A DNA stretch of 64,000 nucleotides from Cordilura impudica (GCA_963682025.1 OY821519.1:193575784-193639783), one strand, 5' to 3'. Shown: positions 1 to 11,265, counted from the first letter of the stretch. A program made the numbers and translations. Notes: generated by a model from the letters alone, not told the origin.

Positions 1-934
1 GTTTGTTTGGACAGAGTTGTATCTTCTGAAATTAATACAAAGTAAAGCTGTATGGTACGAAAACTGAATCTAACCACACTGCTCGTAGGCCTGACTTTAG
101 GTGAGTGTGTTAAAGCGCTGACCAAAAAGTGCAAGTACGAGTGTATGTGAAGGTTCATGGTTCAAAACCTCACGGCCGCCCTAAGTAGAAAAAATTTTCA
201 TATAGAAACAATCTATTCAATTAAAACATAACAATTATCACAATGTTCAATAAATCGCTGATGAAGGCTGAAATGCCAGAAACCGGTCCGATTAAGAATA
301 CAGTGCAGTTATGAATTTTTGAAATATATGCTTTCTTCTTCTTTACCACGCACCATTTAAACGTTCATCATAATTTGTTAAACAAAATATTATTAACATT
401 ATATCAAATAAATAAATTAAATCTTTGCAAAGTCATCATCGCCATTAAAAAAATTGCCACAGATGATGGTATAAAGTTCACCAAGAATGATTTATTAAAA
501 ATAATATTGATTTCGATGGAAAATCTGCAAAATAAATGTAAATTTAACACACTTCATAGCTCTTAATGCCAAAATCTACTATAGCATTTTTTTTTTAATT
601 ACTTTCTTTTCCTTAGTAGTTTTATGTGATAGACAATTAAAAAGTTCAATTGTTCATTTCCATTTACAGATGTGGCATTCGATGTCCTTAAGGCATTGGT
701 CAAATAATCGAAATACATTTGCATTTATGTAATGAAAAAATACAACATAAATTCTCCCGCCATTATGAAGGACACTCTATTTAGTGAGGATTCAAACTGA
801 CAGAGTTATGCAGCTAAAAAATTCCACCAAGACTTTATCTGTTATCTTGTGTTTGCCATGTATACCAGGTATTCGATTTACTATGCTTCTGTTCGATGAA
901 ACAAACTCATAAATAATTGCAAAAAAAAAAAAAA
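1..934. other. No gene recognised; AT-rich flank
   Basis: Apart from a possible tRNA-like stretch near 95-185 (listed separately), I see no coding similarity here. A 63-codon open frame at 375-566 is AT-driven, starts on a non-ATG codon and has no recognisable motif. A poly(A) run at 921-934 abuts the HINE that follows. Confidence 0.5.
95..185 (+). repeat. Possible degenerate tRNA-derived SINE head
   Basis: The stretch contains GTGTGTTAAAGCGC, which resembles a type II tRNA A box (Leu/Ser-like). About 55 bases later GGTTCAAAACC resembles a B box/T-loop. This spacing and order are seen in tRNA-derived SINEs. No clear acceptor stem or functional tRNA fold is visible, so a working tRNA gene is unlikely. 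Confidence 0.3.
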
Positions 935-1697
935 CAAGTAAGAAAATTATAGTCGGTCTAGACCGACTATACGATTCCCTATACCATGCGTTTAGAGACC
1001 CTATGTCTTAGGTCTAACTATTTGGATATACATTTTGTTATCAATTTTTTGGCTGCAGATATGAAAAAGTTCATATCGGATGCTATATTTGTATGGGAAC
1101 TAGGTTGAAAAATGGACCGATCCCGACCATATTTGATAAAGTCACTTACGTTTTGCAAAGACATATACAAACCAAATTTGATAAAAATCTGTGCAATATT
1201 TTTGTTTTTTGATAGATTTAAGTGAAGATCGGGATGCAGCTTAACATGGGGGCTATGACTAAGAATTGTCGCATAGGTTTTATGTTTGGACTACTGATAA
1301 ATGGATGTAATGAACATAAACAAACACAATTTGACCGAGATTTATAACATAATTTGAATTTTATGACAATTTAAGTATCCATAAGAGTCGTTTGTATGGG
1401 GACTAGGTCTGAACATGCACCGATTTTCATCAGTTTCAATACTGTTCATGCTATGGCCGATATAAGCTTATTTCATTAAAATATATTCATATCTACGACC
1501 TGTAGGTTGATTGGAAATTTACATCGACACACAGACGGACAGATGGACGAACGTACATCGTTAAATCGACCTAGAAACTGATTCTAAGTCGATCGGTACA
1601 ATAAGAAAATGGGTCTAAGCAAATATTTTTGGTATTTACAAACATCAGCACAAAGTCATTATACCCACACCACACAGTGGTATAGGGTACAAAAATA
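935..1697 (-). mobile_element. HINE copy 1 (DINE-1-like Helentron-derived element)
   Basis: This is the first of many copies of the dominant repeat family. Read head to tail, a full member begins with an imperfect hairpin (TATACCCTATACCAC...GTGGTTTGGGTATA). A (GTCC)n microsatellite follows about 120-170 bp in, then a central block. Near the end the head sequence recurs inverted (GGTATAGGGTAT), followed by the palindrome TCGGTCTAGACCGA and the terminus CTTACTTGTT. Asymmetric subterminal inverted repeats, a tetranucleotide core, a 3' hairpin and T-rich targets are the described hallmarks of Helentron-associated elements such as Drosophila DINE-1. The copy is minus-strand, about 0.76 kb and degraded, with the array reduced to a few units. 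No transposition protein is encoded. Confidence 0.75.
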
Positions 1698-1959
1698 AAG
1701 AATTGTAGAAAAATGAAAAATACTGTTATACGTTTTATTAAATTCCCAGACTTTGTTGCAAAATTCTGAATACGAATGCATTTCGGACGTCATGCATACC
1801 AGGAGAAATATCGAAAATTTGCTTGCTAAGTAAATTCCAATTGTGATGCACTTTTACACTCTGCTATGTATTACTTTGTCCAAATGAAAAGATTTCTTTT
1901 CAATTAAATTTTGAAGTTTATCGTTTTAGGCAAATAATCTTTTTCAGATTAGTGTCATG

Positions 1960-2215
1960 TCCATATCTTCATTGGTTCACTTTTAAAACAACTAAAAGGG
2001 AACTGGAAGGCTTTCCGTAACTATCCGGCAAAAAGTATTTAAATTTTTTGCTACAAACAATTCCAAGAAGGAGAAGAAATCGTTAAAGATAATGTACGCC
2101 CGACCGAGAAAAACCATCCACTGATGAAAAACAGGTCATCGAAAGATTTGGTGTTGATTTTCTGATAATGTTGACATATCCAAAGGGTCAATTAACATCA
2201 TTTTAAAAGGTATTT
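1960..2215 (+). pseudogene. mariner-type transposase N-terminal remnant
   Basis: The translation around 2065-2130 reads like the end of the mariner helix-turn-helix region: FQEGEEIVKDNVRPTEK matches the family pattern 'F..GRE.v.D..R.GRPS'. It continues with a stretch like 'STDE..VI...' and later SKGSINIIL, which corresponds to 'IS.gsv..Il'. Frameshifts separate the blocks and the catalytic D,D(34)D domain is missing, so this is a short dead fragment. The family call rests on the order of these weak motifs. Confidence 0.45.
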
Positions 2216-2244
2216 TGGACCTCGAACGAATCAAATCGCCTCAG

Positions 2245-2400
2245 TTTTTCTACTCTACTAGCTGTAACCGAATGCGCTTCGCTACACTCATCATAACGAA
2301 AAAAACTGGGAATACATTTTGGTTTGTTTGGATTTTGGCGGCCTTTGTTATTAGGGATTCTCGGTATTGGCGATATTTGATTTTATCGTATATATTTTGA
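2245..2400 (+). repeat. Repeat with CTAGCTGTAACCCGATGCGCTTCGCT-type head
   Basis: The motif 'ctagctgtaacc(c)gatgcgcttcgct' followed by a CATCGTAACGAAAA-like stretch and 'tgggaatacattttg' recurs at about 41790-41870, with a diverged form near 4945-4975. It marks one end of a dispersed repeat. The 61-codon open frame over it is not a gene. Class unknown; ends like this occur in Helitron- and RTE-like elements of insects. Confidence 0.4.
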
Positions 2401-2550
2401 TAACTGTTATACAAACGTTACCTTTGGTTGTAGCATTAGCAAAAAAAAACACATGGCGTTGGAAAAGTTCGCGGAAATCGTCTTCTAAAATGTAAGTTGT
2501 CTACATAAATCGAGTTAAAAAGGGAAAAACATGGAACTATTTTCTAACAT

Positions 2551-3010
2551 GTGTCAGGTATTGATGAAGTTGAAATTGCGGCTGTAGTTTGGAAAGACAA
2601 CAAGCTTTTAAGTTTGATTTCAACGTTCACAGGAACGGAGCCGATACAAATAGCTGAACGATTTGACAAAAATCTAAAGAAAATTTTTACCTCTGAATGC
2701 CCATACATAATCGAAGAATATAATATATTTATGCGTGGAATTGATAAAACTGATAGCCTTATTGATAGATATAACTCTGAAATAAGATCTAAAAAATGCA
2801 ATACAAGAATTTATTAGATACAAAGAGACCTTGTCCTTATTGGATTATCGACTTGGATTAGCTGAGGGTTTGTGTAAAATTGGCATTTCTTCATTAAGAA
2901 AAGGAAGTTTGTGTCTAACTCAAACATAGAACAGTAATTGAAGCGCAAAGACCGAAAACTTCTGCAATAGCAGATGTTCCATTCGACAAATTTGCTCATT
3001 AGACTAATAC
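2551..3010 (+). pseudogene. piggyBac-family transposase C-terminal fragment
   Basis: The reading frame at 2551-2817 matches the C-terminal half of piggyBac/PGBD transposases (DDE_Tnp_1_7). It has a 'VVWKDNKLLSLISTFTG' block (family 'kW.DNk.v.llSt..g'), then the characteristic YNIFMRGIDKTDSLIDRYN (family 'YN..MgGVD..D.....Y'). After the stop, another frame continues with 'EFIRYKETLSLLDYRLGLAEGL' in diverged form and ends near RPKTSAIADVPFD, as family members do before their zinc-finger tail. The catalytic first Asp region is absent and at least two frameshifts are present. No TTAA-flanked TIRs were found. It is a dead remnant of a cut-and-paste transposon. Confidence 0.65.
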
Positions 3011-3254
3011 GAGGTAATGATGACAATGTCAAAAATTATGAATTATTTCACCCATTTCCATTTGAACAAATAAATTATTCCTAGCCAAGGATGATGACAA
3101 TGAAAGTGAAGAAAATAATGAGAGCTGGCAGATACATAGTTGCTTGACCTAGAGCACGAAAACGCCGTTGAAATGAATCACCAGAAATGTTTGAACATGA
3201 AAAACAAAATTCAATAATAATTCAAATGGTTCCTTATTAAATTATGTTTATGCT

Positions 3255-3735
3255 AACACAATAAAAATAAGACAGAAACAAATTATTCTAATTCGTCAAT
3301 AACTGAAAACAACAATTCAAGTGAAAACCGGTTTTCTGCTCTCACTAATGATAATGCTGAGGATTCTGACACAGATGACGATGAACAACAAGCAGAAAAT
3401 AATTTACCAAAGCCTCCACCTATAATAATACCAGATGTTGCTGATATAAGCGCTATGATTAAAAGATTTTTAAAAGATTTTTAGAATTTAACTAAAAAAC
3501 CTTGAAAGATTGTCAAGTTAGGGTAATGGTAAAAATATCAAAACACTACAGAATGTTAGTAGCACATTTAAATGAATTTTTATATGCATCGATTGAAACA
3601 GGAAAGAGCATATAGAGTTGTTATTAAAAATCTTCATGTGGACATTAAATTAGACAATGAAAATCTAGGTCACCACGACAATAGGAATATTGTGAACATT
3701 CGCAGTAGAATTACAGATGCAAATTTGCCGGGTCA
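3255..3735 (+). pseudogene. Jockey-like LINE ORF1 (Gag-like) remnant
   Basis: An acidic/Ser-rich stretch (NNSSENRFSAL, SDTDDDEQQ) is followed by PKPPPIIIPDVADISAMIK and, after a frameshift near 3570, by LKQERAYRVVIKNLH with a GH...RNIVNI block. This order (proline-rich 'PPPI.i', 'KQERAYRVVIKNLHp', 'lGH.vrni.ni') is typical of the ORF1 nucleic-acid-binding proteins of Jockey-clade LINEs and related insect retroelements. The zinc-knuckle region is missing. The ORF fuses at about 3725 into the sequence GCCGGGTCAGCTAGT, an end motif of another repeat, directly before a Helitron 5' end. Confidence 0.6.
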
Positions 3736-4203
3736 GCTAGTTTGTATATTGACATGTAAGTCTGTATATATAAAAATCAAATGCCGTGTGTTAGACTATC
3801 TAAAACTCGAGAACTGCTTGACCAATTTACAAACCATTGTATGCGTTGGAAAGGTCTACTTTCACTGATGGTTTAAAAGGAAAGGACATCGAAAAATGTC
3901 AATGCATATGCGTTTTACGCATACTTTTGCAATTATGTGTTTTTTCCATTTAAAATGTGTGAAATCGTAATGGAATTTATTTTTATTTTTGTTTATGGTA
4001 GGTGTGGTAACTGATAATAAGATAAGCGCTATGCATTATTACGCGTATTGATTAATTTTTCGACAAAATGAATGCAATCGTATTTTGCACTGTCGTGAGT
4101 TTTTGCATCAATACATTGGTGATATGTATGCAAAAATTTAAACTGAACATTTAAATTTCATCAAATATAATCAAACAAAAATACGTTCGAAAGAATACAT
4201 GAT

Positions 4204-4515
4204 GTGGATCCTAATGATACTGGCAATATTAGTAAGTTTACCACTGTCATCTTGAACATGAATTCAGTATGTATGCAAGATGGAAAGTGTACAAAAAATT
4301 ATCCACAAGCATTAGTTTTTGAAACTATTACTGGATATGATGGGCATCCCAAATATCGCCAACGATCAACACAAGATAGTGGTGGATCAACAACTGTCAA
4401 AGTGAGAACACAACAAGTTGAGGTCGACAATTGTTGGATTGTCCCATATTCACCAATTTTATAAAAAAAAACTTTTAAGGCTCACATTACCGAACTGGTC
4501 GATATATCAGCAGTA
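4204..4515 (+). pseudogene. Helitron Rep/helicase protein remnant, central part
   Basis: Translation gives LNMNSVCMQDGKCTKNYPQ, then GYDGHPKYRQRS and VEVDNCWIVPYSPIL. This run is a signature block between the Rep and helicase domains of animal Helitron proteins ('lNp.spCm..gkCtK.yPk', 'DGyp.YrRR', 'vDN.wVVPYnp.L'). After a frameshift GRYISS matches the later family motif directly before 'EAVWRI'. The reading is cut there and resumes at about 8611 with SNEAVWRI, which locates the insertion exactly. The protein normally nicks DNA and drives rolling-circle transposition; this copy is dead. Confidence 0.8.
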
Positions 4516-4929
4516 GGGCGGGTCGATTTGTAGGGAGGTAAAAAAATCGCTCATGTGACAAGGAAAATCATATTCCAGGGATCAAAATTAGAAACTTTTC
4601 CCAAGAACCATACCTCTAAAACGAATTCTGATGTCCCGAATCTTGACCTGTCTGTCTGTCTGTCTGCCATGGGGCAACCCCATTCCCCCTCATGCAATTG
4701 ATCTGAAACTTGGCACATAGTCTTGTTGTGACTACAGATAAATTTTGGGGTAGTCACGCAGAGTCACGCATAGTCACGGAGTGATCTAAAAGTTATTTAC
4801 CCTCATCCGATCGGTCTTTTTGAATAACATAACATAGGCAAGGCGTATGATTATTATTTATTAGCAGAGTAGAAGATACGTATACGTATGAGTGTTAATT
4901 TTAATATTAAATCAAACATAGTCCTTTTT

Positions 4930-6170
4930 TTTATATCCTACTAACTTAACCCGGTGTGCTTCGCTACCCCTCATCGTTATAAAATAAAATAAAATAAAAT
5001 AAAATAAAAAAAAATATTATTTATTAAATTTAGAATTAATTATTGCACTAACAACTTTATATAGTCAAGGGCTTAATAGAAGTTATTATGGATTTTAATT
5101 TTTCTAAAAAAGGCGTGGTCCCGCCCAGTTTTCTTGTACTACTATTTCTATTAATTTCAATACGATATATACCAAATATCATCGCCGTAGGTTAAAAAAT
5201 GACCGAGATATGACGATTTTAAATTTTGGGTTATATGGGCGGGACCACGCGCCTTTGCCTACTAACAACTTTATAAAGTTAACGACTTATTATTTCGCAA
5301 AAATATCCTTTTGCGAAAATTTAATGACGATCTTTCCAATAGTTTAAAGATATTACGTTTTTTTTTTTAAAGGGTGTGGCCCGCCCACTTTTCTTCTGGT
5401 ATGTATTTCTATTCATGCCGATACCATATGTACCAAATATGACCGCTGTAGCTCAAAAAATTTCCGAGATATGACGATTTCAAATTTTGGGTTATATGGG
5501 CGTGGCACCGGCCCTTTGTCCAATCAAAAAAGTTACATAGCCTATTATTCCTTCCAGAGTCACAGTAACACACTGTGAAAATTTCAGGAAGATCGGTTCA
5601 GGGGTTTGGCCTCCTATAAATCACAAACAAACTCACATGCATTTTTATTTTAAAGCAGATTTATTATAATTTAAGGTAAAATGGGGCGAAAAAGGGGGAT
5701 TTGGTAACAAAAAAATGTATGGCTACCTTACCTGTAGATAAAAAGTGTATAAAACTTTAGGTAAATACATATTACAAAAAAAGTATTTTGTATAGCAAAC
5801 ATTGTTAGTGGTATAAGTAAGCATCTGAATTAAAAAAAGGGGGCTGGGAAGTGGGCGTGGTTCATAGTTATATGGCGACGTTAACAGTATTAAGAGCAAT
5901 ATACTACCAAATAAAAAAAATCCGTTGGAAGGAACAAATTTGTACAGAGAACAAAATGTTGAAAACTTTAAAACTAAATTTGGCGTGGAAAGGGGCGTGA
6001 AAGGGGGTGTGGCGTAAGAAATGTTTATTTCTACCTCGCCTGGAGTATAATGTGTATACAATTTGAAGTAAATCTGTTAAAAACTATTTCAGGAAGATCG
6101 GTCCAGAGGTTTGGTCTCCTATAAGGTACAAACAAACAAATAAACAAACACACATTCCATTTTATATATA
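4930..6170 (+). repeat. CGTGG/CCCGCCCA repeat with internal duplications
   Basis: The block begins after CCGGTGTGCTTCGCTACCCC and contains three to four diverged copies of a module of roughly 150-280 bp. Each copy carries GGCGTGG(T)CCCGCCCA, a 'TTTCTATT.ATTTC.ATACGATATATACC' stretch, 'GACCGAGATATGACGATTT' and 'AAATTTTGGGTTATATGGGCG'. It ends with CAGGAAGATCGGTCCAGAGG..GGTCTCCTATAA, an (AAAC)n run and CATTTTATATATATAGAT, a tail style common to insect non-LTR and Helitron-like repeats. No protein is encoded. A (AAAAT)n run lies at about 4980-5007. Confidence 0.5.
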
Positions 6171-6171
6171 T

Positions 6172-6928
6172 AGATACCACTATGTGGTTTGGGTATAATG
6201 ACTTTGTGCTGCTGTTTGTAACTACCAAAAATATTTGACCCAGACCCACCTTTTATTATACCGATAGACTCAGAATCACTTTCTGAATCGAATTAGCGAT
6301 GTCCGTCCGTCCGTCCGTCTGTGTGTCCATGTAAACCTTGTACTCACACTACAGGTCGCAAGTATGAATATATTTTGATGAAATTTGGTGTGTAAGCTTT
6401 TATCAGCCATAGAATGAACACTATTGAAATGGGTGAAATTCGGTCCATGTTCAGACCTAGTCCCCATACAAATGGCCCCTATGAAATCGACATAAATCAC
6501 CATAAGATCCAAATTATTATTATGTTTATTATATCCATTACTCACTAGTCCAAAAATAATCCCTACCGGCAATTCTTAATCATGGGCCCCATATAGAACT
6601 GCTTCCCGATCTTCACTTAAATCTATCAAAAACAAAAATATTGCACAGATTTTTTCCAAATTTGGTTTGTATATATTTTTTCAAAATATAAGTGACTTTA
6701 CCAAATACGGTCAGCATCGTTCCATTTTTCGACCTAGTCCCCATATAAATATAGCACCCGATATGAACTTTTTCATATCTGCAGGCAAAAAAATTAATAA
6801 CAATGCCACTCAAATTTGGTTTATGCTTATTTGCTATATACAATTAGTTGGACCGAAGAGATAGGGTCTCTAAACCATGTTATAGGGTATCGTATAGTCG
6901 GTCTAAATCGACTATAATTATCTTACTT
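6172..6928 (+). mobile_element. HINE copy 2
   Basis: Plus-strand member of the family described at 935-1697, entering at CCACTATGTGGTTTGGG because the outer head sequence is lost. It has a (GTCC)n array at about 6302-6319, a 3' subterminal TATAGGGTATCG and a mutated terminal palindrome (GTCGGTCTAAATCGAC). It lies inside the 4.1 kb insertion. Confidence 0.75.
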
Positions 6929-7159
6929 TTTATTTTTTGGCTTAAAATTATTTATTCATTTTCAGTATATTCATTTTGTACAATATTTCTTAAAGCTAGA
7001 CCCGCGAAGCCATTTGGCTTGTCTGCAGGAATTAAAATTTGGTATAGATATTTCATTAGTTTTCTGTTTAAGGTTTTTATAGGATGTTTCGATTTTGTTT
7101 ATTAAATAAAATATTAATTCAAGTTAAAAAAAAATTAAATTCATTGCGAACTTATGAAA

Positions 7160-8330
7160 TAATTTATTAACATTTTTTTATTTTATATTTATTGGTAATG
7201 TTTAATAAATTCACTGGTAGTTCATTGAAGCTGTAGGGTAAAGTAACGGCCAAGGTGTTCTTTCCGTACATATTTCGGAAGGGTTCGTTCTTAAATCGTC
7301 CTTCCGCACGTCGTCTGGTGTTATATACGTGATCAATCGGTTGTAGAAACCTTTGATCGTTGTAGAACTCACTTGCGAGTGTTGTGAAGTAAATGTTCTT
7401 GATGTTGTTGTTGTAAATTTGGTTGTTGACGTTGTTGATGTTGATATTGTTGACGTTGACGTAGTTGTTGATGACGTTGTTGTTAACATTGCTGTTGGTG
7501 TTGATCGTGCTGATGTTGTTTAAGTTGTTGTTCAGATTGTTGTTACGATGTTGATGATGTTGGTTGTTGATGTTGACGCTGTTTTTGTTAACGTTGTTGT
7601 TGACATAGTTGTTGTTGACGTTGTTGTTGCTTATATTATTGTTACTGGTATAGTTGTGGACATTGCTGTTGGTGTTGATCGTGCTGATGTTGTTGATGTG
7701 GGTATTGCTGATGATGTTCAAATTGTTATTCGGATTGCTGTTACGATTGCTGTTTGATTGGGAGAAACGATAATTTTTCATGAGCATTTTTAGTAGACGA
7801 TTTTTTGTATTTTGTAATAATCTGCAGTACGTTGCACGTCCCCATGCTACAATCCCCTCTCTTATATAGGATTCAGCTAGGGAGAAGTAGGCCTGTCTTA
7901 GTACGCAGATCTTCGAAGTTTCTTTTGTAAGTTTTCAATATGTTAATTCCATTTAAATTTATTGTCAACATATACGCCTAGATATTTATAAGATGTCACA
8001 GGTTCAATGTATGAGGAACATGTATCGTTGTTGTTGGTATTGCTAGTATTATGTAGGCAGTTTGTATCGTGAAACTTGAGTGATATGACGCTATTTTGTA
8101 AGTGTGGTGGTTTTATATGTAGTATGTTAGATTTGTTCGCGTTTATGACCAGTCCATTGTCATGGCACCATTTGGTTGCGACGTTTAGTTGTTTCTGCAT
8201 TATTTGCGTAGCACTACGTATATTTTTGCTTGTTACAATTATAGCAGTATCATCGGCATATGCGAAGGTAGTACTATCCTGTAAAGAACTTATCATGTTA
8301 TTTGCGTCAGACCAATTCTAAACAAAAATG
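7160..8330 (-). pseudogene. LINE reverse transcriptase, C-terminal half
   Basis: On the minus strand the sequence begins with the RT catalytic block FAYADDTAII (about 8255-8285), then WCHDNGLVINANKSNILHI and YKYLGVYVDNKFKWN. After a frameshift near 7945 it continues with VLRQAYFSLAESYIREGIVAWG, the usual 'thumb' segment of non-LTR RTs. Next comes a stretch of about 120 residues dominated by Asn, and then a conserved C-terminus (HVYNTRRRAEGRF, MYGKNTLAVTLPYSFNELP). The architecture fits Jockey/CR1-like LINEs; exact clade unresolved. The 5' side is lost at the right inverted repeat of the 4.1 kb insertion. One in-frame stop and a frameshift make it non-functional. Confidence 0.7.
7385..7755. 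repeat. Imperfect GTT/AAC trinucleotide repeat inside a LINE ORF
   Basis: About 370 bp of imperfect GTT, GTTGAT and GTTGAC units read as Asn-rich protein on the minus strand with the frame kept open. The block NNISTINTNSNV occurs twice about 80 residues apart, so part grew by segmental duplication rather than by simple slippage alone. Confidence 0.75.
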
Positions 8331-8610
8331 GTGATTTTTTGAAATGTTTGTATGGGGAACCCCCAGGGGGTTCCAGGGGTGTGCCACTGGCATGGGTGGG
8401 TCCGCCCTCTAAAGTTAGTGGGGGTCGATCATACATTTGGACTCGATTGGGGCACTCTAAATGAGTCAGAGTGAGACAGACAGACAGACAGGTCAAAAGT
8501 CGGGATATCAGATTTTGTTTTATGGTTACTCGGGCAAAGTTTCTTATTTTGATCCCTTGAGTACGATTTTCCTTGTCACTTGGGCGATTTTTAAATCGAC
8601 CCGCCCTAAT

Positions 8611-10690
8611 CAAAAGTAATGAAGCAGTATGGCGTATACTCTATTTTTCAATACATTAAAAATACCCGACCGATCACCAGTTAGCTGTTCATTTGAAAAT
8701 GGTCAGCGTATTTGCTTTAATGAACAAACTTCAGCACAAGGAGCAATTGGAAGAACATTGCTTTATTCTCAGGTTCCATCATATTATATTTTGAATGCAT
8801 CAAAAAAGGAATTTCAACGTAGAAAGTAAAGCAAACTTGTTCAAGGTCATCCAAATGTGTTTGAAACTGGCGATGTAGGTAGAATTTAAACAGTTCGCCC
8901 AAATAATGAACAGTGTTCTCATATGCGTTTTCTTACGATTAATATTTATGGTGGATAATTATGTGCCACTTATTGTGAAGCATTGGGAAAATACACTAAC
9001 TGATGCGTTGGTATCAGGATATCCACAAGAAATTACAATTTTAATTTCTATCATTATCTCAACTTGCAATCCGGCTAATCCAAATGATTTATGGATGAAA
9101 TTTTGTGATTACATGACGGAAGATATATTATTTTTTTAGACAGCGGAAATGCATAATGAGACATTGATTTTGAATGAGGATAAATGTAGGAATGACGAGT
9201 GAAGCTTTGGCTAGAGGATACCATCACCAAATCGTTCAAGAAATGATATATTAATCAAAGTTTTCCTCGAGAACAGAGTAACGATCCAAATGTATTGACA
9301 AATACTGTTCAAGAAAATATTATCAAATTTAATTAAATCAACAGCAAAAACTGGCTTATGAAACAATCATGCAGCAAATCGATAATGGTAATGATGGCAA
9401 GTACTTTTTGGATGCACCTGGTGGTACTGGCAAAAATTTGTTGACAACTTTAATTTTAGCAAGTATATGAGCATGTGGTGGAATTTCTTTGACGCTTACA
9501 TCTTCTGGAATAGCAAACACTTTATTGGAAGGTGGTAGGAAAGCGCATTCAGCACTAAAATTACCTTTGAATACGTCGATAAATGAAGCACCATCATGCA
9601 ATTTATCAAAAAGCTCTGACATGGCTAGAGTTTTAAAATAAATTGATATTTTGTTGTAGGGAGAATGCACAATGTCACACAAGATCTCAATTGAAGCTTT
9701 GGATTGAACAATTGATATATTAGCAGGAGACTTCAGACAAACATTATCTGTTTACTCAAAATCAACAACATCTGGTGAAATAAATGCGTATTTGACGATA
9801 TCAGATTTATGGCGATACGTTAAAACATTAAGATTCACCACCAATGTATACGTGCGATTGCAAAATGATCCATCAGCTGCAACATTTTCAAAGTAATTAC
9901 TTTTAATGGATGATGTTAAAATGCCATTTGATAATGAAGGTTTCCTTACAATTGCGAGAGTTTTTTTTTTTTGAATATTCACACAAACAAAAGAAGAACT
10001 AATTGAAAAATTCTTCCCAAATATACAACAGCAACACAAAAATCAAGCTTGGTTGAGGGAAAGTGTTACATATATTGGGAAGAAAAAATAAGGATGTCAA
10101 GAATTTAATTTTATCATTTAAAGTCAAATAGTTAACGAATTGATCAAATGTTAATCTGCTGATACCCTGATGAATAAAGAATTGTCCAACTGAATTTCTG
10201 AATTCTCCTAATTTGCCAAGAATAACACCGCATTATTTAAAATTGAAAATCGGATCTCCAATCATTATGCTTCTTAATATAAAACAACCGAAATTATGCA
10301 ACGGAACAATACTTGCGGTCCAAAAATTAATGAATTATGTAATTGAGTAATAATTTGAACTTGGGAAATTCAAAAGCGAAGATGCTTTAATACTGCGCAT
10401 CCCAATGATTCCCACTGATATACCATTTGAATTCCAGTGATTACAGTTTCCCGTTAGTTTGGCTTTTGTAATAAATATTAATAAAGCTCAAGGTAAGTCG
10501 TTGCAAGTTTGCAGCATAACTTTAGAAGTTCCTGTATTTTCAGCCGGTCAACTCTATGTTGCATATTCTGGTGTTGGGAACCCGTCGTCTTTATGTGAAA
10601 ATTAATATACTAAAAATGTCACTTTAAAAAATTTATGCTTTTTTTTCAGGAAAATGTTAACTCTCTCTTGAAGATTTCATTTTTAATACA
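8611..10690 (+). pseudogene. Helitron helicase remnant, C-terminal part (copy 1)
   Basis: Scattered across three frames, in correct family order: SNEAVWRI, ENGQRICFNE, RTLLYSQVPSYY, GHPNVFET, a 'WMKF.DYM.EDIL' block, then helicase motif I as DAPGGTGKN (9412-9440). After these come SALKLPLNT, motif II-III region GDFRQTLSV (about 9728) and the C-terminal INKAQGKSLQVCS...GQLYVAYSGVG (about 10465-10580). This is a PIF1-type superfamily 1B helicase region as found in animal Helitron proteins. The usual GKT/GKS lysine-threonine of motif I reads GKN here. Multiple stops and frameshifts are present. The element 3' end follows at 10739. Confidence 0.8.
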
Positions 10691-10739
10691 AACGCGGAAA
10701 TTATTGTATTGTCCAGCAACGCGGGCAGCGTTACTCTGG

Positions 10740-11265
10740 TATTTTTATAAAAATTAATTAACCAGTGTAGTATAGTATATTGTTGTTCTCACTGGAGTTC
10801 AATAATTAATGTTAATATTATTATATCGAACTTGCTTATTATCATTGAATGTATAGATTGTAAAAAAAGTTGTATATTAAAAAATATATATAATAATGAA
10901 ACTTCGCGGCTGAATTGTATTATATTATTTATGTATTTTTAGTTATTTTCTTTTTTAACAGCAATGAATTGTTATTTTAAATTATAATAAACTGCTTAAT
11001 AAACTATATTAAATTGCATTTTATTGTTATATTATTCATTTTTCTATTACTGCATTTTAGTATTACTGCATAATGTATCACAGGTGCTATGTAGCATATG
11101 TATGGAAATTGTTAATATCTACTAAACTAATGATTTTCTATTAATTCAGAATTTTTGCTGAACTCAGATGGTAATTTCCCTTCAAAAAATATTTTTCGAT
11201 CAAGTATAAAAGTTCATGCAGAATTTAAAAATAGGCAAAAAAAATTCTTGTTGATCTAGACTATA
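10740..11265. other. AT-rich spacer, nothing recognised
   Basis: Very AT-rich sequence between the end of Helitron copy 1 and a small tandem repeat. I see no coding similarity, RNA gene or terminal repeat. Confidence 0.5.

Larger units (their letters stand above)
4517..8609. mobile_element. 4.1 kb insertion bounded by about 130-150 bp inverted repeats
   Basis: The left edge AGGGCGGGTCGATTT (4516 on) and right edge AAATCGACCCGCCCT (to 8609) are inverted copies. The similarity continues inward through 'GTGACAAGGAAAATC', 'GGGATCAAAAT.AGAAACTTT' and a CTGT/CAGA array on both sides. The segment sits precisely in the helicase-like gene of Helitron copy 1 (GRYISS | SNEAVWRI). TA is present at both junctions. 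Inside lie a CACGCC-type repeat, a HINE and a minus-strand LINE fragment. It could be one large DNA transposon loaded with later insertions, or two inverted copies of a small repeat. No transposase of its own is visible. Confidence 0.5.
3761..10739 (+). mobile_element. Helitron copy 1, decayed and interrupted
   Basis: The left end TCTGTATATATAAAAATC parallels the left end of the better preserved copy at 34969. The following 200 bases are clearly homologous ('CTCGAGAACTGCTT', 'CGTTGGAAAGGTCTACTTTC', 'ATATGCGTTTTACGCA'). The right end is GTCCAGCAACGCGGGC...GTTACTCTGG|T, the position of a Helitron 3' hairpin and CTRR terminus, here CTGG at 10736-10739; the hairpin has lost base pairs. Helicase-protein remnants lie on the plus strand on both sides of a 4.1 kb insertion (about 4517-8609). 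Original length without the insertion would be about 2.9 kb, shorter than an intact autonomous element, so large internal deletions are likely. Confidence 0.7.

Noticed and set aside
375..566. Small plus-strand ORF of 63 codons
   Set aside because: Non-ATG start, AT-driven composition and no recognisable motif.
7548..7757. Val-rich plus-strand frame
   Set aside because: Shadow of the GTT/AAC repeat whose minus-strand reading belongs to a LINE ORF.
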